64,000 nucleotides of DNA from RUG563 sp045589355 (GCA_045589355.1 JAZNOW010000019.1:25552-89551); one strand, 5' to 3'; counted from the stretch's first letter, positions 9,107-18,384 are shown. A program made the numbers and translations. Notes: a model not told the origin generated them from the letters alone.

Positions 9107-10071
9107 CCCCGGCTGTCCAGCATTTCGGGGGTGATGGCGGCGGCATCAAAGGCGGATTCTTCCACATAGGTCAGCTTGGGGGTGGCGTTTCCCGCTTCCA
9201 GCTTTTCAATGATCGCCTGTACCCGGGGGCCGTGAAGGGGATTGCATTCCACGTCATAGGCAATTTCTCCCGAAAGCACCATTTCCAGGGCGGCCCGGTT
9301 GGCGTCGAAGGAAACGATGATCACGTCCTTGCCCGGGGTTAGGCCGTTGTTTTTCAGGGCGTCAATGGCGCCGTATGCCATGTTATCGTTCTCTGCAAAA
9401 ATTACATCAAATTCCACATTTTCGGCCAGCAGTGCTTCAATCAGCTCCTGGCCTTTTGCTTGTGTAAAATCACCGGAATCCCGGTATGCCAATTGCCAGG
9501 AGGGGTTGTTTTTCAGGCCTTCGTCCAGCCCTTCCGTACGGCCGATCTGGGCGGAGGAACCCAGATTGCCCTGCATGTGCACAATGCGGATGGGGGTATC
9601 GCCAAAGCGGTTTTCCATCCACCGGACGGCGGTATCTGCTTCTCTCCGGAAATCGGAGCCGATCCAGCTGGTGAACAGCGTATCGTCTTCGGATACGATC
9701 ATCCTGTCCACAATGATCACGGGAATGCCGGCCGCCCTGGCTTCCAGCAGCACGGTATCCCAGCCTTTTTCGGTGGTGGGGGCCAGGACGATGTAATCCA
9801 CACCCTGATGGATGAAATTGCGGATGGCGGTAATTTGCCTTTCCTGCTTTTGCTGGGCGTCATCAATGATCAGGCGGTAGCCGTTATCTTCGGAAAGGGC
9901 CTGCTGCATGGAGCGGGTATTGGCGTTACGCCAGTCGCTTTCGGCACCTACCTGAGAAAAGCCCACCACGATGAAATCTTCATAGGCATCCTGGTTGGCG
10001 GAAGGGGCCGGGGCGCAGGCTGTAAGGCAAAGTGCAAACAAAAGCAGCAAAGAGAAACAGGTTTTTTTCAT
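9100..10071 (-). CDS. Sugar-binding lipoprotein (periplasmic-binding protein, YtfQ/RbsB-like)
   Basis: 323 residues. The signal MKKTCFSLLLLFALCLTAC ends in a lipobox (LTAC), so the protein should be lipid-anchored on the cell surface. The mature part is a type I periplasmic-binding fold (IVVGFSQVGAESDWR, DYIVLAPTTEKGWD, IPVIIVDRMI, NDNMAYGAIDALK) closely resembling the binding protein at 11762. Its start overlaps the stop of the sensor kinase gene by 4 bp, so the two are co-translated. A binding protein beside a YesM-like kinase, rather than inside the transporter operon, suggests it presents ligand to the sensor. It could instead be a second transporter subunit. Confidence 0.9.
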   Translation of the reverse strand: MKKTCFSLLLLFALCLTACAPAPSANQDAYEDFIVVGFSQVGAESDWRNANTRSMQQALSEDNGYRLIIDDAQQKQERQITAIRNFIHQGVDYIVLAPTTEKGWDTVLLEARAAGIPVIIVDRMIVSEDDTLFTSWIGSDFRREADTAVRWMENRFGDTPIRIVHMQGNLGSSAQIGRTEGLDEGLKNNPSWQLAYRDSGDFTQAKGQELIEALLAENVEFDVIFAENDNMAYGAIDALKNNGLTPGKDVIIVSFDANRAALEMVLSGEIAYDVECNPLHGPRVQAIIEKLEAGNATPKLTYVEESAFDAAAITPEMLDSRGY

Positions 10072-11522
10072 GCCGGTTCATTCTCCTTTCCCAGGGTGCG
10101 GCTTTGGGGCAGATGGATGGTCACGCAGGAGCCTTTTCCGGCCTGGCTTTCAAAGGACAGGCCATAGGGCGCGCCGCAATAAAGGCGGATGCGCTTGTGT
10201 ACGTTGACAAGCCCCAGGCCGGTGTGCTTGTCCTCATAAATGCCGGCCTGCAATTCCTTCACCTGTTCTTCATCCATGCCGGCGCCGTTGTCGCGTACTT
10301 TCAGCAACAAATCGTTTCCGTCTGCTTCGCCGGTGACGGTGATCTTGCCCATGCCGCGGCGGTTCTTGATGCCATGGTAGAGGGCGTTTTCCACCAGCGG
10401 CTGCAAAATCAGCTTGGGCACCCGGCAATCCAGCATTTCCTCGGGAATGTTGATTTCATATTGCAGAATATCGCTGTAGCGGATCTGCTGAATTTCCAGA
10501 TAACTGGCCACTTGCGTACGTTCCGCTGCCAGGGAGATGATGTCTTCCCCTTTGTTGAGGGAATTGCGGAAGAAGGTGGACAGGCTGGTGACCATGTTCA
10601 CCACATCCTCTTCCCGCTGGCTTTCGGCCAGAATGGCGATGGAGTCCAGGGTGTTATAGAGGAAGTGGGGGTTGATCTGGGCCTGCAGAAGCTCCAGCTC
10701 CGCCCGGTGCAGGGATTTCTGGTCCTGAATCTGCTTGGCCATCAGCGCGTCAATGCGGCCGGCCATTTCGTCAAAGCCGCTGTTGAGGGTTTTCAGTTCC
10801 GTGATGTGGGTTTCCATGGGCACGGAGGAAAAATCCCCCTCGCCGAACTGCTGTGCTTTTTTGGACAGGGCGCCGATGGGCTCGGTGATGCGTTTGGTGA
10901 CCCGCACAGCGTACCAGATCATCATAACGGAAAGCAGGATCACCCCGGCGGCCACGATGATGATCACCGCCAGCACCTGGGTGGTGATCAGGTTTTGCAG
11001 CCGGGCCATTTCCCGCACTTCATCGTCGATGAATTCGTGCATGTAGGTTTCGATCAGGTTGGTCAGGCCTGTTTCGCCGCGGATGTTGCGCTCCAGCAGT
11101 TCCATCCGCTGGTCGTAGGATTCTTCCAGTGCAATTTCGATCATATAAATACGCAGGTTTTCGCACATGTCCAGCATGCTCTGGATGCGCCAGCGGTTAT
11201 CCCGCAATGTGGTGGTGGTTTCCAGCCGCAAAAGAACGTTTACGGCGTCGTCCAGCACATCCATGGGCAATGTATCCTGGGAAGCGGCACTGCGGGGTGC
11301 AATCACGTGGTTATACATGCCCGAATCCAGCATGGTTTTGAATTCCTTATTGAAATCCGCGGCGATGTTGGCGTTTTGCAAAACGCCGGTATACTGGCTG
11401 TTGATGGACAGCATCATGGCAAGCAAAACCACAATGATGCAGCCCATAAACGGCAAAACGGTCATCAGCAGGCGTTTGATCTGCTGCTCAATGGAGCGAT
11501 CCGCCTGCACATTTTTCTTCAT
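10068..11522 (-). CDS. YesM-type sensor histidine kinase
   Basis: 484 residues. A first helix near 18-40 and a second near 183-205 flank an extracellular sensor domain; a HAMP segment follows. The His_kinase domain has H286 in QINPHFLYN, and the ATPase domain shows the N box LVENALYHGIK, G1 DNGAGMD and a GLGLVNVHKRI lid. It should autophosphorylate and pass phosphate to D55 of the regulator encoded on the opposite strand. The promoter lies at 11547-11574, divergent from the CUT2 importer. The 4-bp overlap with the lipoprotein gene makes a kinase-binding protein operon. Confidence 0.93.
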   Translation of the reverse strand: MKKNVQADRSIEQQIKRLLMTVLPFMGCIIVVLLAMMLSINSQYTGVLQNANIAADFNKEFKTMLDSGMYNHVIAPRSAASQDTLPMDVLDDAVNVLLRLETTTTLRDNRWRIQSMLDMCENLRIYMIEIALEESYDQRMELLERNIRGETGLTNLIETYMHEFIDDEVREMARLQNLITTQVLAVIIIVAAGVILLSVMMIWYAVRVTKRITEPIGALSKKAQQFGEGDFSSVPMETHITELKTLNSGFDEMAGRIDALMAKQIQDQKSLHRAELELLQAQINPHFLYNTLDSIAILAESQREEDVVNMVTSLSTFFRNSLNKGEDIISLAAERTQVASYLEIQQIRYSDILQYEINIPEEMLDCRVPKLILQPLVENALYHGIKNRRGMGKITVTGEADGNDLLLKVRDNGAGMDEEQVKELQAGIYEDKHTGLGLVNVHKRIRLYCGAPYGLSFESQAGKGSCVTIHLPQSRTLGKENEPA

Positions 11523-11546
11523 GGAAAACCACCTCTGTTAAGGAAA

Positions 11547-11574
11547 ATTATAGCACAAGATTGTACCGGAGCAA
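11547..11574 (-). promoter_or_regulatory. Promoter for the sensor kinase-lipoprotein operon
   Basis: On the minus strand TTGCTC (11574-11569), 16-nt spacer, consensus TATAAT (11552-11547), 25 nt before the kinase start codon. Confidence 0.7.
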
Positions 11575-11617
11575 AGGGGATGCGAAAGAAAGTATCAAAA
11601 ATCGAATAAATTTTTCA

Positions 11618-11631
11618 TTTAATCGATTAAA
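11618..11631. promoter_or_regulatory. Perfect 14-bp palindrome, possible LacI-type operator
   Basis: TTTAATCGATTAAA reads the same on both strands and has the AAnCGnTT core with central CG typical of LacI-family operators. It lies between the divergent kinase promoter and the importer operon. No LacI-type regulator is encoded in the window, so the binding protein is unknown. Confidence 0.5.
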
Positions 11632-11761
11632 CGGAAAAAAGAACCAAAAATGTTGAAGCAAAGAAAGAAAAAAAGTGAATGTAAATTGTTTTTTGTTCAT
11701 ATACAATACAGATAACAAAAAGCTTGCCTGCGGGCAGGCAATAAAACAGGAGGTATTCCCA

Positions 11762-12718
11762 ATGAAGAAATTTGCTCGTCTCTTGGTTGCGATGCTGGTT
11801 GTGCTGGCTCTGGGCTGCACCGCTGCTCTGGCCGAAATCACCGTTGGTATCGTGAACAATCCCCCCTCTGAATCCGGCTATCGTGAAGCCAACGTGAAGG
11901 ACTTCGAAAAAGTTTTCTGCGAAGAAAACGGCTACAAGGCCCTCACCTTCTACTCCCTGAAGAATGACGAACAGCTGGCCGCCGCTCAGCAGTTCATCAC
12001 CGATGGCGTGGACTACCTGCTCATCTCCGCCGCCGAAACCACCGGCTGGGATGCCGTGCTGCAGTCCGCTCAGGAAAACGGCATTGGCGTGTTCCTGTTC
12101 GACCGTATGATCGATTGCGATGAAAGCATGTACAATGCTGCCGTTGTTTCCGACATGGCCAACCAGGGCAAGCTGGCTGTGGAATGGCTGATCGGCCTGA
12201 ACCTGCCTGAATACAAGATCATCCACATCCAGGGCGCCATGGGCTCCGACGCTCAGATCGGCCGTACCGGTGCTTTGGACGAAAAGGTTGCCGCCGACGA
12301 AAACTGGACCATCGTTGTGCAGCAGACCGCTACCTGGGATGAAGCGGAAGCCAAGAAGATCGTGGAATCCGTGATCAACTCCAAGGAATCCTTCAACATC
12401 ATCTACGCTGAAAACGACGGTATGGCCAAGGGCGCTGTGGCTGCTCTGGACGATGCCGGCATCACCCACGGCGTGGACGGCGACGTGATCGTGATGGGCT
12501 TTGACTGCAACAAGTGGGCTCTTCGCGAACTGCTGGCCGGTAACTGGAACTACGATGGCCAGTGCTCTCCCTTCCAGGCCGAAGTGATCCATGGCCTGAT
12601 CCAGAAGCTGGAAGCCGGCGAAACCATCGATCAGAAGCTGATCATCTCCGAAGAACGCGGCTTTGACGCCAAGACCATCACTCAGGAAGAAATCGACACC
12701 TTCGGCCTGGGCGAATAA
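11762..12718 (+). CDS. CUT2 sugar ABC transporter substrate-binding protein (YtfQ-like)
   Basis: 318 residues. The signal peptide ends TAALA before EITVGI; a Cys at residue 19 (LGC) makes lipidation possible but the lipobox is weak. The mature part is a type I binding fold (DYLLISAAETTGWD, VFLFDRMI, DGDVIVMGFDCN) similar to galactofuranose-binding YtfQ. It feeds the ATPase and permeases encoded next. AGGAGG precedes ATG 11762; the longer open frame from 11675 lacks support. Codon use is strongly biased (GAA, AAC, CTG), as in highly expressed genes. A hairpin after the stop probably keeps this part of the mRNA abundant. Confidence 0.92.
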   Translation: MKKFARLLVAMLVVLALGCTAALAEITVGIVNNPPSESGYREANVKDFEKVFCEENGYKALTFYSLKNDEQLAAAQQFITDGVDYLLISAAETTGWDAVLQSAQENGIGVFLFDRMIDCDESMYNAAVVSDMANQGKLAVEWLIGLNLPEYKIIHIQGAMGSDAQIGRTGALDEKVAADENWTIVVQQTATWDEAEAKKIVESVINSKESFNIIYAENDGMAKGAVAALDDAGITHGVDGDVIVMGFDCNKWALRELLAGNWNYDGQCSPFQAEVIHGLIQKLEAGETIDQKLIISEERGFDAKTITQEEIDTFGLGE

Positions 12719-12756
12719 TTCGGCAACACAGGTAAATACCTGAAGTAAATTCCCAT

Positions 12757-12784
12757 GCGCGGTGCGGTTTAGGCCGCACCGCGC
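12757..12784 (+). promoter_or_regulatory. Stable hairpin between binding-protein and ATPase genes
   Basis: An 11-bp perfect stem, GCGCGGTGCGG (12757-12767) with its complement (12774-12784), loop TTTAGG, no T run. Its place and lack of a U tail suggest an mRNA-stabilising or partial-readthrough element that sets binding protein above ATPase. Confidence 0.7.
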
Positions 12785-12824
12785 TTCGGACGTTTAAGAC
12801 TGGTACAGGGAAGGAGGAACGTAT

Positions 12825-14330
12825 ATGCAAAACGATGTCGTTTTGTCTATGCGTGGTATTGGCAAAACATTTCCGGGCGTACGTGCGCTCCATCATGTGG
12901 ATTTCACCCTCCGCAAAGGGGAAATTCATGCCCTGATGGGGGAGAACGGCGCCGGTAAATCCACTTTGATCAAGGTGCTGACCGGGGTGCATATCAAAGA
13001 TGCGGGTCACATCCATCTGGATGGCAAAGGCGAAGTGAACATCCGCTCTCCCCAGGAGGCGCAGGCGCTGGGTATCTCCACGGTGTATCAGGAAATCACC
13101 CTGTGCCCCAACCTGACGGTGGCGGAGAATATGTACATCGGCCGCAACAAAAACCTGATCGTCAAGTGGAAGGACATGGAAAAGAAGGCCGATGCCATCC
13201 TGCAAAGCCTGGGCATTCCTGCGCGGGCCAAGCAGCAGCTGGGCAGCTGTTCCCTGGCCGTACAGCAGATGGTGGCCATTGCCCGGGCGGTGGATATGGA
13301 GTGCAAAGTGCTCATTCTGGATGAGCCCACCTCCTCCCTGGACGACAAGGAAGTGGCCATGCTGTTTTCCCTCATGCGGGATCTGAAAGCCCGGGGCGTG
13401 GGCATTATTTTTGTCACCCATTTCCTGGAGCAGGTGTACGAAGTGAGCGACCGCATCACCGTCCTTCGCAACGGCGAGCTGGTGGGCGAGTATGAAGCGG
13501 CAAGCCTGCCCCAGGTGGAGCTGGTGGCCAAGATGATGGGCAAGGAACTGGAAGGCCTGAGCGAACTGAACCGGGAAGAAACGGAAACGGAAGATTTGTC
13601 CGAGCCCGTTTATGCTGCCGAGGGCCTGTCCAGCGCCAAGGGCGTGAACCCCTTCCGGTTTGCCATCCGCAAGGGGGAAGTGAACGGCTTTACCGGGCTG
13701 CTGGGCTCCGGCCGCAGCGAAAGCGTGCGGGCCATCTTCGGCGCCGACCGGGTAACGGGGGGCGTGGTGAAGGTGGACGGCCGGCAGGTGAAGATTGCCA
13801 AGCCCAAGGACGCCATGAAGCGCGGCATCGGCTACCTGCCGGAAGACCGTAAGGACGACGGCATCATTGCCGATCTTTCCGTGCGGGACAACATCATCCT
13901 GGCGCTGCAGGTGATGAAGGGGTTCTTCAAGCCCTTCTCTCAGGCGGAAGCGGAGAAGTTCGCCGAAGAATACATCAAGGCGCTGGATATCAAAACCGCT
14001 TCTTCCGATACGCCCATCAAGTCCCTTTCCGGCGGCAACCAGCAGAAGGTCATTCTGGCCCGGTGGCTTTTGACCCATCCCAAGTACCTGATCCTGGATG
14101 AACCCACCCGCGGCATTGACGTGGGCACCAAGACGGAAATCCAGCGGCTGGTGCGGAAACTGGCGGAAGAGGGCATGAGCGTTACCTTCATTTCTTCCGA
14201 AATTGAAGAAATGCTGCGCACCTGCTCCCGCCTGATCGTGATGCGGGACAGGCATATTGTGGGCGAACTGAAGGGCCGGGAACTGACCCAGGAACATGTG
14301 ATGCGTACCATTGCGGGAGGTGGGGATTGA
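12825..14330 (+). CDS. CUT2 sugar ABC transporter ATP-binding protein (double NBD)
   Basis: 501 residues with two ATPase halves, the RbsA/MglA/YtfR layout. Half one has Walker A GENGAGKST (39-47), a signature-like motif and Walker B LILDEPTSSLD. Half two has a degenerate Walker A (GLLGSGRSES), LSGGNQQKV and Walker B LILDEPTRGID, normal for this class. It powers import of the sugar captured by the upstream binding protein. AGGAGG lies 7-8 nt before ATG 12825. The gene is followed after 1 nt by the first permease, so the operon is tightly packed. Confidence 0.95.
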   Translation: MQNDVVLSMRGIGKTFPGVRALHHVDFTLRKGEIHALMGENGAGKSTLIKVLTGVHIKDAGHIHLDGKGEVNIRSPQEAQALGISTVYQEITLCPNLTVAENMYIGRNKNLIVKWKDMEKKADAILQSLGIPARAKQQLGSCSLAVQQMVAIARAVDMECKVLILDEPTSSLDDKEVAMLFSLMRDLKARGVGIIFVTHFLEQVYEVSDRITVLRNGELVGEYEAASLPQVELVAKMMGKELEGLSELNREETETEDLSEPVYAAEGLSSAKGVNPFRFAIRKGEVNGFTGLLGSGRSESVRAIFGADRVTGGVVKVDGRQVKIAKPKDAMKRGIGYLPEDRKDDGIIADLSVRDNIILALQVMKGFFKPFSQAEAEKFAEEYIKALDIKTASSDTPIKSLSGGNQQKVILARWLLTHPKYLILDEPTRGIDVGTKTEIQRLVRKLAEEGMSVTFISSEIEEMLRTCSRLIVMRDRHIVGELKGRELTQEHVMRTIAGGGD

Positions 14331-14331
14331 T

Positions 14332-15405
14332 ATGGCAAACAATGCAGGAAAAAAAGCCGGATGGAGCAAGCATTCTCAGCTGATCGTTCCGCTGCTTTCC
14401 ATTGTGCTGATCGTTATCTTTAACCTGTTTCGGGATCCCAGCTTCTTTTCCATTGAAATAACCACCAACAACGTGGGCAGCACCGTGCTGACGGGCAACC
14501 TTATTTCCATCCTCAACGGCGCTTCGGAGCTGGCCATTCTGGCCATGGGCATGACGCTGGTTACGGCGGCCTGCGGCGGCCAGGATATTTCCGTGGGCGC
14601 GTTGGCGGCCATTGCCGGCAGTGTGTTTGTGAAGGTGCTGCGCTCCGGTGAAATCACCATTCCCTCCATCTTGCTGGGCCTGCTGGCCTGCTGCCTGGTG
14701 GCTATGGCCTTTGGCGCATTCAACGGCTCTTTGGTGTCGGTGTTCAAAATTCAGCCCATGATCGCAACGCTGGTGTTGTTCACCTGCGGCCGGTCCGTGG
14801 CATACTGGATCAACGGCGGCGCTACTCCCACCGTGGAAAGCCCGCTGATCACCGCCATCGGCAGCTTCATTCCCGGTATTCCGGTGCCCACTCCCATTCT
14901 GATCGTGATCCTGATGGGCATCATTTTCGGCCTGGTATTCAAGTTTACCACCCTGGGCCTGTATACCCAGACTGTGGGCATCAACCAGCGCGCTGCCCGC
15001 CTGAACGGCATCAACACCACGGCCATCAAGCTGGTCACCTTCATGGTGCTGGGCGTATGCTGCGCGGTGGCCGGTGTGATTGCCGTGAGCCGGTTGAGCC
15101 TGATCAACCACGAAACGCTGCTGTTGGATATTGAAATGGACGCCATTCTGGCCGTAGCCATTGGCGGCAATGCCCTCAGCGGCGGGAAATTCAAGATTGT
15201 GGGCTCCGTGCTGGGTGCGTATGCCATTCAGGCGCTCACCATCACCCTCTATGCCATGAAGGTACCCTCCACCGACGTGAAGGCCTATAAAGCCATCGTG
15301 ATCATCCTGATCGTGGTGGTGGGCTCTCCCGTGGTGAAGGCCAGGCTGAGCCAGCTGTGGAAGCGCATCCGCAGCGGCAGGGAAGGAAAGGAGGCGGCAT
15401 TATGA
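14332..15405 (+). CDS. CUT2 sugar ABC transporter permease (YtfT-like)
   Basis: 357 residues, about eight to ten membrane helices, with the BPD_transp_2 hallmark GQDISVGALAAIAGSV and later AVAIGGNALSGGKFKIVGS. It forms half of the membrane channel, probably as a heterodimer with the next gene product. ATG 14332 follows the ATPase stop by 1 nt, with GGGAGG inside the end of the ATPase gene; the open frame continues upstream from a TTG. Its stop overlaps the next start (ATGA at 15402-15405). Confidence 0.93.
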   Translation: MANNAGKKAGWSKHSQLIVPLLSIVLIVIFNLFRDPSFFSIEITTNNVGSTVLTGNLISILNGASELAILAMGMTLVTAACGGQDISVGALAAIAGSVFVKVLRSGEITIPSILLGLLACCLVAMAFGAFNGSLVSVFKIQPMIATLVLFTCGRSVAYWINGGATPTVESPLITAIGSFIPGIPVPTPILIVILMGIIFGLVFKFTTLGLYTQTVGINQRAARLNGINTTAIKLVTFMVLGVCCAVAGVIAVSRLSLINHETLLLDIEMDAILAVAIGGNALSGGKFKIVGSVLGAYAIQALTITLYAMKVPSTDVKAYKAIVIILIVVVGSPVVKARLSQLWKRIRSGREGKEAAL

Positions 15406-16493
15406 AGCTGAACCGGGGCTTGAAGCGGAAGGAACCCTTGACCGATACCCAGCTTTTGCTTACCATTACCGTCTGCATTTTCTTTGGCATGTATTTTCTT
15501 GCCATGGCCATCTGGGGCGGCGGCTTTCTGCGGTGGCAGCAGCTGTTTGACATGCTGAACAACAACGCGGCGCTGATCATCGTATCCTGCGGGCTGACCA
15601 TCGTTATGATCGGCGGCGGCATTGATATTTCCGTCGGCGGCGTAACGGCGCTGGTGGTGATGAGCTGCATTGTGCACATGAACAGCGGCGGCAGTATTGT
15701 TACAGCGGCCCTGCTGGCGCTGGGCATCGGCCTGGCCTTTGGCCTGGTACAGGGCTACCTTATTTCTTACCTGGAAATCCAGCCCTTTATCATCACCCTG
15801 GCCGGTATGTTCTTTGCACGCGGCATGACCACCATCGTCAGCCTGGAGCCCCAGAAAATTGCGCATGAGGGCTTCAAGCAGCTGATGAAAACCAAGATTG
15901 AAATTCCCTGGCTGGGGTATACCGCCAAAAACGGCAACCTGATTCCTGCCCGCATGGAAATCGGCGTGGTGGTGGCGCTGGTCATTGTGGCCATCGTGTT
16001 CATCCTGCTGAAGAAGTGCAGGCTGGGCCGTCAGTTTTACGCTATGGGCGGGAACAGCCAGTCTGCCCTGATGCTGGGCGTGAATGTGAAGCGCACCCGT
16101 TTCTATTCCTACCTCATCAGCGGCACCCTTTCCGGTATTGCCGGCTTTGTGTTCATGATGCATACCGGCGCCGGCAACGCCACCAATGCGGCCGGTGCAG
16201 AAATGAACGCCATTGCTTCTTCCATCATCGGCGGCACGCTGCTTTCCGGCGGTGTGGGCAACGTGATCGGCACCTTGTTCGGGGTGCTGACCCTGACCAC
16301 CATCAAGGCCATCGTTACCGTTTCCGGCCTGCGTGAACCCTGGTGGCAGTCCATTACCACCGGCGCCATGCTGTGCTTCTTCATTGTGCTGCAGAGCATT
16401 GTGCTTTCCAACCGGGGCAAGGGCGGCCTGAAGGCCATGCTGCCCAAATGGATCAAAAACGATAAACAGGATACGGATGGGGCCAAGGCCTGA
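15402..16493 (+). CDS. CUT2 sugar ABC transporter permease (YjfF-like)
   Basis: 363 residues, second permease of the same importer. It carries the family motif GGGIDISVGGVTALVVM and a later copy region with GGTLLSGGVGNVIG. Having two distinct permeases after one double ATPase matches the YtfT-YjfF arrangement of the galactofuranose importer, which is my best guess for the class; the real substrate may be another pentose or hexose. AAGGAGG precedes ATG 15402. A strong terminator follows the stop. Confidence 0.92.
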   Translation: MKLNRGLKRKEPLTDTQLLLTITVCIFFGMYFLAMAIWGGGFLRWQQLFDMLNNNAALIIVSCGLTIVMIGGGIDISVGGVTALVVMSCIVHMNSGGSIVTAALLALGIGLAFGLVQGYLISYLEIQPFIITLAGMFFARGMTTIVSLEPQKIAHEGFKQLMKTKIEIPWLGYTAKNGNLIPARMEIGVVVALVIVAIVFILLKKCRLGRQFYAMGGNSQSALMLGVNVKRTRFYSYLISGTLSGIAGFVFMMHTGAGNATNAAGAEMNAIASSIIGGTLLSGGVGNVIGTLFGVLTLTTIKAIVTVSGLREPWWQSITTGAMLCFFIVLQSIVLSNRGKGGLKAMLPKWIKNDKQDTDGAKA

Positions 16494-16503
16494 TCCGCAA
16501 AGA

Positions 16504-16533
16504 AACAGCCCGGGGCGATCCCGGGCTGTTTTT
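16504..16533 (+). terminator. Intrinsic terminator of the CUT2 importer operon
   Basis: AACAGCCCGGG (16504-16514) pairs perfectly with CCCGGGCTGTT (16520-16530), loop GCGAT, then TTT. Confidence 0.85.
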
Positions 16534-16609
16534 GTGCCAAAGATGCAGAAAAACGGATGGAAAAAAAGATGCTATAGACAGAGGGAAGCAAAAGCAAAGG
16601 AAACACACG

Positions 16610-17390
16610 ATGGAACGCTTTTTCAAACGGAAGGAACGAAGCACCACTGTACGGACGGAGTTCTTTGCCGGGATGACCACCTTTTTTTGCCATGGTCTAC
16701 ATCCTGATGGTCAACGCCAATATGTTTTCCGATCCTCTTAACAATGGCACCAACCCACTGGGGGTATCCTACGGCGCCATCTGCATTGCTGCGGCCATTT
16801 CCGCTGTGGTGGGCACCATTCTGGCCGGGTGATCGCCAATTTGCCCCTGGCGCAGGCCGGCGGCATGGGCCTGAACGCATTTTTTGTGTACAGGGTGTGC
16901 GACGGTTTCGGGCTGAGCTACGCCAATGCGCTGGTGCTCATCCTGGGGGAAGGGCTGGTGTTCATTCTTTTGACGGCGATCGGCCTGCGCAAGAAGATTT
17001 TCGATTCCCTGCCCGATGCGGTGCGCATTGCCATTCCGGCGGGCGCACCGGCCTTACCTCCGTCTTCTGCGGGCTGTTTTTTGTGGCCATGTTCTTGAGC
17101 CCCATTGCCCAGCTGCCTCCCAGCTGTGCCACGGCAGCGGCGCTGATTTATGTGGGCGTGCAGATGATGGGATCCGTCCGCAATGTGGACTGGAGCAACA
17201 TCAAAATGTGCGTGCCGCCTTTCCTGACGATGGCCGTGATGCCTTTTACGTACAACATTTCCTACGGCATCGCCTTCGGCCTGCTTTCCTGCATCGTGAT
17301 CAGCGTGTTCTGCGGCGATGCAAAAAGATCAAGGCCAGCTCCTGGGGGATCGGGGCATTGTTTATTGCTATGCTCACACTGACCCACTGA
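16610..17390 (+). pseudogene. Decayed AzgA-type hypoxanthine/guanine permease
   Basis: Pieces of one NCS2/AzgA permease lie in different frames: MERFFKRKERSTTVRTEF at the start (ATG 16610), MVYILMVNANMFSDPLNN after a shift at the T7 run 16681-16687, NLPLAQAGGMGLNAFFVY after a lost base near 16830, GLTSVFCGLFFVAMF after a junction near 17040, and SSWGIGALFIAML after a lost A near 17325. At 17040 the sequence jumps from the AIPAG helix to the RTGLTSV segment, which are far apart in intact family members, so the middle of the gene is deleted. Intact proteins are well over 400 residues; about 260 codons remain. No function is expected. Confidence 0.85.
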
Positions 17391-17490
17391 TAATAAAGAA
17401 GACTCTCCCGCCAGGAAGAGTGATTGAAAGGAATGAGTTATCCTTTACATTACATCATACGAAAAAGCGAAACCATAAACCTTAGCTAGC

Positions 17491-17519
17491 TTGTGATTTC
17501 TTGTTCTGCGTGATAGAAT
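17491..17519 (+). promoter_or_regulatory. Promoter for the AT-rich HAD gene
   Basis: TTGTGA (17491-17496), 17-nt spacer, TAGAAT (17514-17519). Confidence 0.55.
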
Positions 17520-17555
17520 GAAAGCGATAAACTTGAATTTGTGGGAGAATAGAAC

Positions 17556-18290
17556 ATGAACTATCCTCGGATGATTATTTTTGATTACGGACATACACTT
17601 CTATATGAACCAGGTTGGGATTCCGTTAGAGGCAATGCAGAACTCTTAAAATATGTTACGAAAAATCCAAACAACTGCACTCTTGATGATGTCGTAAAAG
17701 GTGCAGAATTGATTCTTGGAAAGAACATTGAAAATGTACGTAAAATTGGATATGAAATTAGTGGACAAATTGGTAATAGAGCATTATATGAATATCTTGG
17801 AATTGAATTTTCGCTCACCCCTTTGGAAATGGAAACCGTATTTTGGAATGGGGCATCAATGGGGGCGATTATGCCTGATGCGGACAAAATGCTAGACTAT
17901 TTAAATGAAAAGGGTATCAGAAGTGCTGTCATAAGCAATCTCTTGTGGTCAAGCGAGGCTCTGACAGAACGATTGAATCGACTTTTACCAAATAATCGTT
18001 TTGAATTTGTTATGACCTCAAGTGATTACTTTATGCGAAAACCAAATCGTATTCTGTTTGATATTGCCCTTCAAAAAGCGGGACTTCGTGCAGATGAAGT
18101 CTGGTACTGCGGTGACAATCCGAAAGCCGATATTGAAGGTTCTTCTCAAGTTGGCATTTATCCTGTTTTATATGATAACGATACAGAAAAAGAATATAAA
18201 AAACATTTAGATAATAAAACACTGCAATGTGAGTATTTACATATTCATGAATGGAAGGAATTGATGGATGTTTTAGAACAGCTTGCCTAA
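17556..18290 (+). CDS. HAD-superfamily hydrolase (AT-rich, probably acquired)
   Basis: 244 residues. Motif I reads IIFDYGHTL, with nucleophile D10 but Gly12 in place of the second Asp used as acid/base in classic HAD phosphatases. Motif II is in the VISN region, the motif III Lys in RKPNRILFDIAL, motif IV in YCGDNPKADI. A cap domain of about 100 residues sits after motif I. Phosphatase or phosphoglucomutase-like chemistry is possible; the substrate is unknown. The gene is clearly richer in A+T than its neighbours, with codons such as AAA, ATT and GAT dominating, which points to transfer. It has its own promoter and terminator. Confidence 0.85.
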   Translation: MNYPRMIIFDYGHTLLYEPGWDSVRGNAELLKYVTKNPNNCTLDDVVKGAELILGKNIENVRKIGYEISGQIGNRALYEYLGIEFSLTPLEMETVFWNGASMGAIMPDADKMLDYLNEKGIRSAVISNLLWSSEALTERLNRLLPNNRFEFVMTSSDYFMRKPNRILFDIALQKAGLRADEVWYCGDNPKADIEGSSQVGIYPVLYDNDTEKEYKKHLDNKTLQCEYLHIHEWKELMDVLEQLA

Positions 18291-18384
18291 AGTCCAACAA
18301 ATTCCAATTTATCGAGCAGCCACAGATCACAGGATGGCGCAATTATACGCACCCCTCCGGTGCATTGCGTTTGGGGACTACATA

